Shown here: in pieces, positions 1 to 5,754 of the stretch | Layout of the letters: each line of letters opens with the position of its first letter | Numbering within the stretch: position 1 is the first letter of the stretch | Source of the DNA: a virus | Length of the DNA: 45,833 nucleotides | IMG/VR virus record: IMGVR_UViG_3300031963_000271 | Span: 1-45,833 of that record | Strand: one strand, 5' to 3' | Notes under the pieces: generated by a model | What the model saw: only the letters and a program-made list of their open reading frames with translations | Database searches by the model: none | What the model was told of the DNA's origin: nothing | Program-made: the position numbers and the translations under genes

Positions 1-919
1 ACGGGAGCGGAACTTCATCTTCGTACCCCGGCATATCCCAGTCCACATGGATCTCTAGGATCTGATACCGGTCGTCATCCGTCAAGGAGTAACCTTGCTC
101 TTCTGCCTTTTTCTTTTCAACGTCGGTTAGGATGCGCGTCGGCTCACCCAGGTCCACCTCGCGGTAGAACCCAGCAACCTGCAGCTTCTTGATCTCGTTC
201 TCCGTTTTACGCATCACATGCGTGACACGCTCGGCGGTGTAAACATTACTTGCCCCATAGGGCATGATCAAGTCTTCAGCCGGCACAAACGGAGCAGCAG
301 GCAGTTCCGTGCTTGGGTTGGGGTAGATCTTCTTAAACGCCGCCCCCGCAAGACCCAAGGAGTACAGCATCCGCTCATGCTCTGAGCGGTAGTCCACCAT
401 CCGCTCGGTCAGCATGTAGTTCATGTCATCACGAACACGCTCTGCCGCGTCCTCGTTCAGCCGGGTGGACTCTCCAATGATCTGCGTCTTGACCGGCCCC
501 TGAGCAGGGAAGGTCTCCGTGATCATTTCTGACTGGAACCGTATCGCCGCCTCCGTTAGGAGAGGCGAATACACGCCACAAGCACCAGACCAAGGCTCGG
601 TGCGCTCTTCGTACTTCATGCCAAGGACTTCCAGTCCCTTGACAAACATCTCTGTCCAGTCTTTGCGACTGTTGATGTCCGCGTCCACCAGATCAACGAG
701 TTCTGAGGCAAGAGACTGCATCTCACTCTTGTCCATGAACTCCGCAAGGTTTGCGTCAAAATCATCTGCGGTCTCGGGTTCCGGCATCAAATCGATTTCG
801 ACGCCATCAATTCCTATCTTGACGCCTTCCGGGTCTTCAATTTCAATCTCGATGGCCGGCTCGTCGGTGAGGAGCATCGGGTCGAAAGGCATGAGGGCTT
901 GGTCGATGTTGGTAGCCAT
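1..919 (-). CDS. Phage portal protein, N-terminal 306 residues (runs off left edge)
   Basis: The portal is the dodecameric ring at the capsid vertex through which DNA is packaged and ejected. The reverse strand is open from an ATG at 917-919 to the window edge, giving about 306 residues. The N-terminus is acidic, followed by a region with SRKDWTEMFVKGLE, RTEPWSGACGVYSPLLTEAA, and a helical stretch with MNYMLTERMVDYRSEHERML and LGLAGAAFKKIYPNP. This pattern is familiar from portals of podovirus-like aquatic phages; I assign it from that resemblance and from its place directly after the terminase large subunit, only 9 bases downstream. The C-terminal half is outside the window. A T7-type head-tail connector is the same role under another name. 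Capsid genes are expected to continue beyond position 1. Confidence 0.8.
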   Translation of the reverse strand, partial: MATNIDQALMPFDPMLLTDEPAIEIEIEDPEGVKIGIDGVEIDLMPEPETADDFDANLAEFMDKSEMQSLASELVDLVDADINSRKDWTEMFVKGLEVLGMKYEERTEPWSGACGVYSPLLTEAAIRFQSEMITETFPAQGPVKTQIIGESTRLNEDAAERVRDDMNYMLTERMVDYRSEHERMLYSLGLAGAAFKKIYPNPSTELPAAPFVPAEDLIMPYGASNVYTAERVTHVMRKTENEIKKLQVAGFYREVDLGEPTRILTDVEKKKAEEQGYSLTDDDRYQILEIHVDWDMPGYEDEVPLP

Positions 920-928
920 TTGGTGTCC

Positions 929-2440
929 TTAGTAGTACGCCGCTCTGCGGCTACTCTTGAAGTAAGTCACTTCTTCCTTTACGTCTGTCGGCAATCGGAT
1001 AAAACCGCCTTGCCTGAAACGCAACAGCGCTTGAGTTGTCGAATCCACGAGGTCGTCGTTGGCACCGCTAGGAAAGTCGTTGCACTCTTCAATGACCTCT
1101 CTCGCCCACCGCCTGTCAGGTGCCCACACTATGCCTGAAGAAAACAGATCAGAGACAGCATTCACACGAGAAATCTTGTCTTGGCCCTTACCCGGAGTGA
1201 ACTCTCCTATGGGCACTCCCATGCGACGTAGCTCCTGATAGAGAGCCGCCCCGTTGGACTTCTTCTCCACCACGAACGCATCGGGCTCCCACTCGTTATA
1301 TTCTTCAAGTACGAGTTTCTTAAGCTCAGGAAACTCCATCCGCTTCTTGATGGCGTTCAACAATATAATGTTGAAGTTGTCTGTTTCCTCATTGAAGAAT
1401 ACCCCCCAGGTAGTCAAAGCATTGTAGTCCGCTCGGGTATTTGCCTCTTGAGCAGCGTCCAGCGACATAATAAGGAACTCACATTTGGGAGGGTCTTCTT
1501 TTTCCCAAATTTTCCACCACTCACGTTTAATCAGTGCGCCTTCTTCAGATACGGGGTTCTGCATGTACTGGGCTTCCCAGTACCGAATATCCATACCCGC
1601 TTTTTTAGCAAGCAGTTCGTCAAGGCTCCAGAATTCCCCCCAAAGTGGCTTTTCATTTAGAATTGCAGGGAATTCGACCACTTCCCACTGGTCAACGCCT
1701 TCTTCGCGTTGCATCTGATTGACAATTTGACCTGTCAAATCCAGTTTAGACCAGCGCGTCATCACGACAATAATGGCACCTCCAGGCATCAAACGCTGGA
1801 TGGGGCCCGACTGAAACCACTCCCAAGCAGGTAAAAATACGTCCGGACGCCCTGTTTTTGCGTCTTGTTCGCTGTGTGGATCGTCAATGATGAACAGATC
1901 AGCGCCTCGACCTGCCAACGCGCCACCTACACCAATAGCGAAGTACTCGCCATTGAAGTTTGTACCCCAACGTGAGGCAGATTTACTGTCCGCTTGTAGT
2001 TCGACCTGCGGGAATATGTCCTTATACGAGTCCGAACCCACCAGATTACGCACTCTACGGCCAAAATTAACTGCCAAATCCGCCGTATGGCTGGACATGA
2101 TGACCTTTTTGTGGGGGTATCTGCCTAAAAACCACGCGGGAGCGAGATAAGATATCAATTCTGACTTGCCATGACGGGGGGCGATATTCACAATCACCCG
2201 TTTTTTGATGCCGTTGGCAATATCTTCGAATATCTGGATCAATCTACGGTGGTGGGGGCCTACTTTATACCCCGGATATACGTGTTGGACGAAATCCAGC
2301 AGTGAATCTTTACCTTTTGACTGAATATATTCGCTTTCCCAGCGTTTTAGCAGTTCCAGCGTCTTTCTTTTATCCGCTTCCGTCATGTACGGAAGGGATT
2401 TCTTCAACTGAAGTACCTTATCAGGCGTTAGTTGGCTCAT
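929..2440 (-). CDS. terL: Terminase large subunit (TerL)
   Basis: Motor ATPase and nuclease that cuts concatemeric DNA and pumps it into the prohead. The 503 residues are a normal TerL length. A Walker A-type loop APRHGKSE lies at about residues 87-94 and Walker B LFIIDDPH at 182-189, with the catalytic acid following the DD. The C-terminal RNase H-like nuclease has candidate metal ligands in MSLDAAQ (about D327), VVEKKSNG (about E392) and NDDLVD (about 462-466), as in Terminase_6C families. The gene starts inside the end of the small-subunit gene (20-base overlap) and is followed after 9 bases by the portal, so the three form one minus-strand packaging operon. The identification is secure; the packaging type (cos, pac or direct terminal repeat) cannot be told from it. 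Confidence 0.96.
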   Translation of the reverse strand: MSQLTPDKVLQLKKSLPYMTEADKRKTLELLKRWESEYIQSKGKDSLLDFVQHVYPGYKVGPHHRRLIQIFEDIANGIKKRVIVNIAPRHGKSELISYLAPAWFLGRYPHKKVIMSSHTADLAVNFGRRVRNLVGSDSYKDIFPQVELQADSKSASRWGTNFNGEYFAIGVGGALAGRGADLFIIDDPHSEQDAKTGRPDVFLPAWEWFQSGPIQRLMPGGAIIVVMTRWSKLDLTGQIVNQMQREEGVDQWEVVEFPAILNEKPLWGEFWSLDELLAKKAGMDIRYWEAQYMQNPVSEEGALIKREWWKIWEKEDPPKCEFLIMSLDAAQEANTRADYNALTTWGVFFNEETDNFNIILLNAIKKRMEFPELKKLVLEEYNEWEPDAFVVEKKSNGAALYQELRRMGVPIGEFTPGKGQDKISRVNAVSDLFSSGIVWAPDRRWAREVIEECNDFPSGANDDLVDSTTQALLRFRQGGFIRLPTDVKEEVTYFKSSRRAAYY

Positions 2441-2984
2441 TTTCGACCACTTCCACCATCGGTACGTCCACAGTCCGGGCTTCCAGCTTGGAAAGAGTCT
2501 CCAGAAGCTCGCGTTCGACCTCTTCCAGAGACTGATTCTTGACCGTCATCTCGGTGCGCTTCTTGAAGGCATCGACGCCATCGACTTCGCCCAAGGCTTT
2601 GATAGCTTGCAGGCGTACTTTTCCGTCAGGATGGGCAGATTCTTCGATTAGTTTGTTGACTACGAAGCGTTTGAGGTTGGCAAGCTCTTGTACAACCTGA
2701 GAGTCGTACTGAGCAACCAGCCCTGCAAGATAGGCAATGGTCTCGTTGGGGTAAACCGCCATATCCGGGCGGATAGGCCCGCCCTTGATGAGATCGGCAG
2801 CGATTTCTCTAGCTGCTGACTGTGAACTCTCGTCGGGCGCAATGATCGCACCCGTGAGATCGGCAATCATTTTGATTGTCCGAGCCCGCATTTCCAACTC
2901 CTCGCGGGGAGTCATCTCTGGATACGCCTCTTGGGCGCTTGCGGGCAGGGGAATGCTGTCTTCGATGTCTGGTATGAGGTCCAT
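2421..2984 (-). CDS. Probable terminase small subunit
   Basis: Predicted DNA-recognition subunit that brings concatemers to TerL. It is called mainly by position: first gene of the packaging operon, overlapping the TerL start by 20 bases. The 187-residue product starts MDLIPDIEDS, has a helical centre (ELEMRARTIKMIADLTG, REIAADLIKG) and a HEAT-like helix pair VRLQAIKALGEVDGV, and ends in a Glu-rich coiled-coil-like helix (SLEEVERELLETLSKLEA). An upstream GTG (3023) would add 13 residues; the internal ATG at 2984 is preferred because the extension (LHFAHCFIVRLP) looks unlike the rest, though neither start has a strong Shine-Dalgarno site. No classical N-terminal HTH is obvious, so the function is inferred from context. 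Confidence 0.7.
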   Translation of the reverse strand: MDLIPDIEDSIPLPASAQEAYPEMTPREELEMRARTIKMIADLTGAIIAPDESSQSAAREIAADLIKGGPIRPDMAVYPNETIAYLAGLVAQYDSQVVQELANLKRFVVNKLIEESAHPDGKVRLQAIKALGEVDGVDAFKKRTEMTVKNQSLEEVERELLETLSKLEARTVDVPMVEVVENEPTNA

Positions 2985-3072
2985 AGGAAGTCGCACTATG
3001 AAACAGTGCGCGAAATGTAGCACGTATTTTGAAAAGGAGGTAGGAGTCCCTGACGGGGGGTGTTTCTAGGAT

Positions 3073-3130
3073 GTGACGTATGGAACGAAGGACAAGTGAC
3101 GTATGGAACGAAGTGACGTATAAAACGAAG
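3073..3130. repeat. Three 18-bp direct repeats carrying TGACGTA sites
   Basis: Copies lie at 3073-3090, 3096-3113 and 3113-3130. The first two are identical and the third differs at two bases. Each begins GTGACGTA, the reverse of the TACGTCAC element found in promoters at 5603, 5663 and 20386. Read on the minus strand they face the terminase operon, so they are likely operator sites for late packaging transcription. Confidence 0.75.
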
Positions 3131-3232
3131 TGGAGTTTTGGAAAGTGCGGAGTTGTTTGTGTAGATCATGGGGTGTGGGGTGCGCGGGGGGACCCGTTAC
3201 CAGCTAGGGGGGTCCGGGTGCGGTGGGTCAAT

Positions 3233-3273
3233 CCCCCTGAGAATTCGCTTTCGGAACAGCACCATGCTATATA
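3233..3273 (+). promoter_or_regulatory. Promoter with CCCCCTGAGAA upstream box
   Basis: CCCCCTGAGAA at 3233-3243 stands 22 bases before GCTATATACAAA, whose TATATA (3268-3273) is a good -10. The -35 in register with the sister promoter at 3955 is TCGCTT (3245-3250), poor against sigma70 consensus, which suggests that the upstream box recruits an activator. It drives the gene at 3323. Confidence 0.6.
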
Positions 3274-3322
3274 CAAATCACTGGGCAGCGCGGTGCTGTT
3301 CAGTGTTTACTAGGAGGCCAAC

Positions 3323-3820
3323 ATGGCTAAGACGACAAAGGTGGACCGTTCGGTCCTGGTTTCCCGTGGAATCATCAAGGCAACGCTTGAGAGTCTCAAG
3401 CGTGAAGCTGCTGAAGTGAAGCGCCGCGCAAGTGATTTGCGCAAAGCGCGGTATACGGTCGTACAACCTGTCCTGACCCGGCTCTGTATGCTCCTCGATG
3501 GTGTACCAGAGAATGACCGACACGTCGGCGTCTCGAGTCACTACGGCAGAGTTGAGATTACGTTGGCGCTGTATAACCAAGACACACTCAACAGTGATTT
3601 GGTTTGTAACTTGCTGGGTTACGCCAACGACGTTTGCCCCAACGCAAAGTCGAGGGACTACGTTGGAAAAGACTGGGGCGAGCGTGAGCACCAATTCAGC
3701 AATGAAGATCTCAGCATTCGGATTGGGGTACACGTCAAGTCAGACAGCACGTGCCAGCGAGTGATAGTCGGCACAAAGACAGTCGTGCAAGACGAATACA
3801 AGTTCGTCTGTCCAGACTGA
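3323..3820 (+). CDS. Hypothetical protein, 165 aa, single-gene unit
   Basis: I do not recognise this family. The start ATG follows a strong Shine-Dalgarno AGGAGG (3312-3317). The N-terminal 50 residues are basic and helical (LESLKREAAEVKRRASDLRKAR), suggesting a coiled coil or nucleic-acid contact; the rest is mixed alpha/beta with five Cys and no clear metal pattern. It is transcribed alone: its own CCCCCTGAGAA promoter lies 50 bases upstream and a strong terminator 16 bases downstream. The following gene at 4047 has the same promoter type and layout, so both probably share timing, apart from the early operon. The layout (gene, terminator, CCAGTTCTT-type repeat) is repeated for that gene. 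Confidence 0.8.
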   Translation: MAKTTKVDRSVLVSRGIIKATLESLKREAAEVKRRASDLRKARYTVVQPVLTRLCMLLDGVPENDRHVGVSSHYGRVEITLALYNQDTLNSDLVCNLLGYANDVCPNAKSRDYVGKDWGEREHQFSNEDLSIRIGVHVKSDSTCQRVIVGTKTVVQDEYKFVCPD

Positions 3821-3835
3821 CCCGACAGGGTTGCA

Positions 3836-3870
3836 AGGCGCAGGGCTCCGGCCCTGCGCCTTTTCTTTTG
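3836..3870 (+). terminator. Rho-independent terminator after the 3323 gene
   Basis: An 11-bp perfect GC-rich stem (3836-3846 with 3851-3861, arm AGGCGCAGGGC) and TCCG loop are followed by TTTTCTTTT. Confidence 0.92.
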
Positions 3871-3881
3871 GCCCATCGATG

Positions 3882-3902
3882 CCAGTTCTTGGTCGTCGCG
3901 CG
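3882..3902. repeat. 21-bp direct repeat, copy 1 (other copy 4732-4752)
   Basis: CCAGTTCTT, two variable bases, then TCGTCGCGCG, 19 of 21 identical with 4732-4752. Each copy lies about 20 bases beyond a terminator and is followed by a GC-rich tract, so the two single-gene units look like duplicated modules whose spacers kept this element. Function unknown. Confidence 0.7.
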
Positions 3903-3942
3903 TGTCTGGGCGCGGGCGTGGGCGCTAGATAGTGGTTCAGTT

Positions 3943-3983
3943 CCCCCTGAGAAGTTGATTAGCGGGCCAGTATCAGCTATACA
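3943..3983 (+). promoter_or_regulatory. Promoter with CCCCCTGAGAA upstream box
   Basis: CCCCCTGAGAA at 3943-3953, one base, then -35 TTGATT (3955-3960), a 17-base spacer and -10 TATACA (3978-3983), followed by AACA. The layout matches the promoter at 3233. Two GACGTCGCG direct repeats (3997-4005, 4008-4016) lie in the leader of the gene at 4047 and may be a further regulatory site. Confidence 0.7.
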
Positions 3984-4046
3984 AACACTACAGAACGACG
4001 TCGCGGTGACGTCGCGTATGTTTCAACGCACTATTGGAGCAAAATC

Positions 4047-4670
4047 ATGAGTGCAAAGCAAAAGACCCCGGTTTCCCCGTTCTATCAACCTACATCCCTC
4101 AAAGATGCGGGTTACAAGGGTGCACAAAGTGTCGAAACGCTGGCAGCAATTGCTGCTTACGTGATGACGCTGCAGCCTGATGTGTCAGAGAATGGTCTCT
4201 CTTCCGAAAACAAAGCCGGCTTGGCGGAAGGTTGGATGTTGCGTTATGGGGAGATTAACCCCGGCCAGCGTTACACCAAAGAATGGAACCCGCTCCCTGC
4301 CGATGCCCCGGCGCAAGAGGGTGAAATGCTGGTGACAGTGCATTTCGCGATGTCATTCACCCAGCAAGAATTCGGCAAGTTCAAGGGCACTGACCCCGGC
4401 AAGTATGGTGCAGTGCAACCGGTACGCGAGAAGTTCCAAAAGTACTGTGCTAATCGGGTAGCTGACCTGATGACGCAGATCAAACGCATCGTCAACGATG
4501 CCAAGCCCCGAACACGGGTTCAGGCCAAAGACTACGCGGATTGGCTCTCTGGCCAATTGGACGAATTCAAGTCCAGGGCAAAGACTGCGAAGTCCAGGGG
4601 AGACGCAACAGCCCCTGACGAAGCCAAACTCAGAATGGCAATTGATGCCTTCAGGAAAGCCTTAGGCTAA
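4047..4670 (+). CDS. Hypothetical protein, 207 aa, single-gene unit
   Basis: Unrecognised family. The product is soluble and starts with a Lys/Pro-rich tail (SAKQKTPVSPFYQP). A middle region follows (SVETLAAIAAYVMTLQ, GEMLVTVHFAMSFTQQEFGKF), and the C-terminal third is strongly helical and charged (KFQKYCANRVADLMTQIKR, ADWLSGQLDEFKSRAKTAKS). GGAG at 4036-4039 is the ribosome site. It has a private promoter (3943-3983) and a strong terminator 8 bases after the stop. No sequence likeness to the 165-aa neighbour is obvious despite the parallel layout. Confidence 0.8.
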   Translation: MSAKQKTPVSPFYQPTSLKDAGYKGAQSVETLAAIAAYVMTLQPDVSENGLSSENKAGLAEGWMLRYGEINPGQRYTKEWNPLPADAPAQEGEMLVTVHFAMSFTQQEFGKFKGTDPGKYGAVQPVREKFQKYCANRVADLMTQIKRIVNDAKPRTRVQAKDYADWLSGQLDEFKSRAKTAKSRGDATAPDEAKLRMAIDAFRKALG

Positions 4671-4677
4671 CCCCCAC

Positions 4678-4713
4678 GCCCCACGATGCCCCGCGCATCG
4701 TGGGGCTTTTTTT
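4678..4713 (+). terminator. Rho-independent terminator after the 4047 gene
   Basis: Perfect 11-bp stem GCCCCACGATG (4678-4688) with CATCGTGGGGC (4696-4706), 7-base loop, then seven T. Confidence 0.95.
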
Positions 4714-4731
4714 CGTCCGCGCTATTTGAAA

Positions 4732-4752
4732 CCAGTTCTTAATCGTCGCGCG
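4732..4752. repeat. 21-bp direct repeat, copy 2 (other copy 3882-3902)
   Basis: Differs from copy 1 at two central bases and again follows a terminator by about 20 bases. Confidence 0.7.
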
Positions 4753-4874
4753 CGTGCTCGCGTGTGCGGGCGCAAGGTTTCGCGCAAGGTTGTTATTTAG
4801 GACGCCAGCCTCGGCTGAGCCGCTAATTAGCGATTCAGTGTTGTATGTACTGCTAATCAGTCATTTTGTTCTGA

Positions 4875-4948
4875 TGTTCCGGTTATACGTCATTGTTCTA
4901 ACCAATACGTCACACTACACCCTGGAACAATGACGTATAACCAGAACA
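4875..4948. repeat. Imperfect 26-bp inverted repeat with TACGTCA and GTTC sites
   Basis: Left arm 4875-4900 and right arm 4923-4948 match at 24 of 26 positions as reverse complements. Each arm carries TACGTCA flanked by GTTCY motifs. The 22-base spacer holds another TACGTCAC (4906-4913). It could be a two-protein binding site, an origin element or a cruciform. Confidence 0.8.
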
Positions 4949-4969
4949 CTGGAACAAAAACCACTATGG

Positions 4970-4999
4970 ATAAAAAAAGTCCACCTATTGAGGTGGACT
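4970..4999 (-). terminator. Rho-independent terminator on the minus strand
   Basis: A 9-bp perfect stem (4978-4986 with 4991-4999, arm AGTCCACCT) and a 4-base loop are followed, read on the minus strand, by eight T (4978-4971). There is no T-run on the plus strand. No minus-strand gene lies upstream, so it would end a non-coding transcript. Confidence 0.85.
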
Positions 5000-5068
5000 A
5001 ACCTTGATGACAAGGAGGGAGATCGCAACTGAACCCGATTTGTGCCGTAAAATTTCAACATGCACTGG
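4970..5068 (-). ncRNA. Candidate small RNA, about 100 nt
   Basis: Predicted from a minus-strand promoter at 5103-5075 (TTGACA, 17 bases, CAACAT) and the terminator at 4999-4970, with no ribosome site or good ORF between. The RNA would carry a short 5' hairpin (GCAC/GTGC), a C-rich stretch CTCCCTCCTTG complementary to Shine-Dalgarno sequences, a small CCTTG/CAAGG hairpin and the terminator stem. This layout is typical of trans-acting bacterial sRNAs that mask ribosome sites. Purely predicted; the -10 is weak. Confidence 0.4.
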
Positions 5069-5074
5069 ATGTGC

Positions 5075-5103
5075 ATGTTGCCAGAAAAAATCCGTTTTGT
5101 CAA
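5075..5103 (-). promoter_or_regulatory. Minus-strand promoter with palindromic operator, copy 1
   Basis: -35 TTGACA at 5103-5098, 17-base spacer, -10 CAACAT at 5080-5075 (weak). The 25-bp palindrome 5057-5081 overlaps the -10 and the expected start near 5068. It would drive the small RNA ending at 4970. Confidence 0.5.
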
Positions 5104-5108
5104 GTAAC

Positions 5109-5150
5109 CCTACTCAGAAGTAGGAAATCCGCCCGGAGGCGGATTTTGCT
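5109..5150 (+). terminator. Double hairpin, probable terminator between the repeat copies
   Basis: A 6-bp hairpin CCTACT/AGTAGG (5109-5124) is followed directly by a 9-bp stem AAATCCGCC/GGCGGATTT (5125-5146) and TGCTC. The T-run is short. It would stop plus-strand transcripts entering from the left copy. Confidence 0.6.
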
Positions 5151-5188
5151 CATTTGTGACGTTTAATTTCAACATGCACTGGATGTGC

Positions 5189-5217
5189 ATGTTGCCAGAA
5201 AAAATCCCGTTTGTCAA
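5189..5217 (-). promoter_or_regulatory. Minus-strand promoter with palindromic operator, copy 2
   Basis: Same arrangement as copy 1: TTGACA at 5217-5212, 17 bases, CAACAT at 5194-5189, palindrome 5171-5195. Confidence 0.45.
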
Positions 5218-5238
5218 GCCCTTTTTACCCCTATTTTT

Positions 5239-5342
5239 GTTCCAATGTTCTAGTCGTGTTCCAGAAAAAGTTAGTGGTTCCTTACACGTAAGTTGTTGTC
5301 ACACAAGGGAAATTCGGATTTGTTCCCACTGTTCTAGTGTTC
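5239..5342. repeat. Iteron-like GTTCYARTGTTC repeats
   Basis: GTTC-N4-GTTC occurs at 5239-5250 and 5331-5342, and in reverse at 4944-4955, with consensus GTTCYARTGTTC, i.e. a tandem octamer TGTTCYAR. A further GTTC at 5258 lies N7 after the first pair. Single copies flank the region (GGAAC at 5386, 5563 and 5575). The pattern suggests a repeat-binding initiator or repressor. Confidence 0.65.
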
Positions 5343-5420
5343 TAGCCAAAATGAGGGGTGACGGTAAAGGGCATGAATTTTTTGGTGGAACAGAGAGGTC
5401 AAGCGAGGTTTTGCAAGAAG

Positions 5421-5429
5421 TTATCCACA
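5421..5429 (+). other. DnaA box (perfect consensus)
   Basis: TTATCCACA matches the E. coli DnaA box exactly, followed by an A7 run and an AT-rich stretch ending about 5520. Together with the nearby iteron-like repeats it marks a likely replication origin using host DnaA. Confidence 0.6.
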
Positions 5430-5574
5430 GAAAAAAACATGGTCTCCTAGGAGCCCTCCCCCCTCTAAACTTAGAACAAGAACAAAACATCATTTTTCTC
5501 TTTATATTCAAGCACTTACAACCGTTCCTTGCACGTTCTACACAAGATTTTTTTACGTCACTTGGAACAAATCC

Positions 5575-5620
5575 TGGAACAACCCCCATTTGTGCCCTAT
5601 AATACGTCACAAATGACGTA
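5575..5620 (+). promoter_or_regulatory. Promoter with inverted TACGTCA operator
   Basis: -10 TATAAT at 5598-5603 with a weak -35 TGGAAC at 5575-5580 (17-base spacer). The last T of the -10 is the first base of TACGTCA, which forms an inverted repeat with TGACGTA (5603-5609 and 5614-5620, 4-base gap). The operator covers the start site, so the bound protein should repress. Confidence 0.65.
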
Positions 5621-5656
5621 TCCGAGCCTTCTAATAAACAAAGTTGCCCAGAAGTC

Positions 5657-5685
5657 TTGACATACGTCACAAAACCCCCTATAAT
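5657..5685 (+). promoter_or_regulatory. Consensus sigma70 early promoter with operator in spacer
   Basis: TTGACA (5657-5662), 17-base spacer, TATAAT (5680-5685): both boxes fit consensus exactly. TACGTCAC (5663-5670) fills the first half of the spacer. It is the likely main early promoter for the genes from 5755 on. Confidence 0.85.
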
Positions 5686-5754
5686 GCGCGTGTTGGGGCA
5701 ATGCGCTCTGACACAGTCCTATTCAGTCACCCACCTCTGCCTGAGGTACTAGTT

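Larger units (their letters stand above)
2985..3322. other. Divergent intergenic control region
   Basis: This 338-base stretch separates the minus-strand packaging operon from the plus-strand gene at 3323. It contains the triple TGACGTA-type repeat (3073-3130) on the terminase side and a CCCCCTGAGAA promoter (3233-3273) on the other side. On the minus strand each TACGTCAC copy is preceded by a weak -10-like hexamer (TTTTAT before the copy at 3113-3120), so the terminase promoter may lie here, but I find no convincing -35. A short plus-strand ORF (2998-3069, 23 codons, with a CxxC) overlaps the terminase leader and is not called. Confidence 0.6.
5038..5218. repeat. Duplicated 67-bp block with internal palindrome (5038-5104 and 5152-5218)
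   Basis: The two copies match at about 62 of 67 bases with a 114-base period. Each holds a perfect 10-bp inverted repeat (arm CAACATGCAC, 5-base centre; 5057-5081 and 5171-5195). Each also holds, on the minus strand, TTGACA 17 bases before CAACAT, so the palindrome covers the -10 and start site like a repressor operator. On the plus strand each begins ATTTGTG followed by a -10-like TAAAAT (5048-5053) or TTTAAT. Confidence 0.85.
4671..5754. other. Gene-free 1.1-kb control region, candidate replication origin
   Basis: No convincing gene lies here: the two long open frames (5156-5602 plus, 5299-5670 minus) lack ribosome sites and run through repeats. The stretch is AT-richer than its surroundings. 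It contains one perfect DnaA box (TTATCCACA, 5421-5429), a near-box (TATGGATAA, 4965-4973), about fifteen GTTCY half-sites in both orientations, several TACGTCA sites, a 26-bp inverted repeat, a duplicated 67-bp block, two terminators and several promoters. This density suggests a combined origin and master control region. Confidence 0.7.

Noticed and set aside
2998-3069. Short plus-strand frame starting MKQCAKCSTYF
   Set aside because: A CxxC makes it attractive, but it has only 23 codons, lies on the wrong side of the terminase leader and has no ribosome site of its own.
4915-5103. Minus-strand open frame of 62 codons
   Set aside because: Starts with TTG inside the -35 box and reads through the strong terminator at 4999-4970; better explained as a non-coding RNA.
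5247-5261. GTTC-N7-GTTC, the alphaproteobacterial LexA box
   Set aside because: Only one pair has the N7 spacing; the dominant spacing here is N4, so it fits the local repeat family better than a LexA site and cannot be used to name the host.
5156-5602. Plus-strand open frame of 148 codons in the control region
   Set aside because: No ribosome site, begins inside the duplicated 67-bp block, runs through iteron repeats, the DnaA box and a promoter; composition is not protein-like.
5299-5670. Minus-strand open frame of 123 codons
   Set aside because: Overlaps the consensus promoter and origin repeats and has no ribosome site or upstream promoter.
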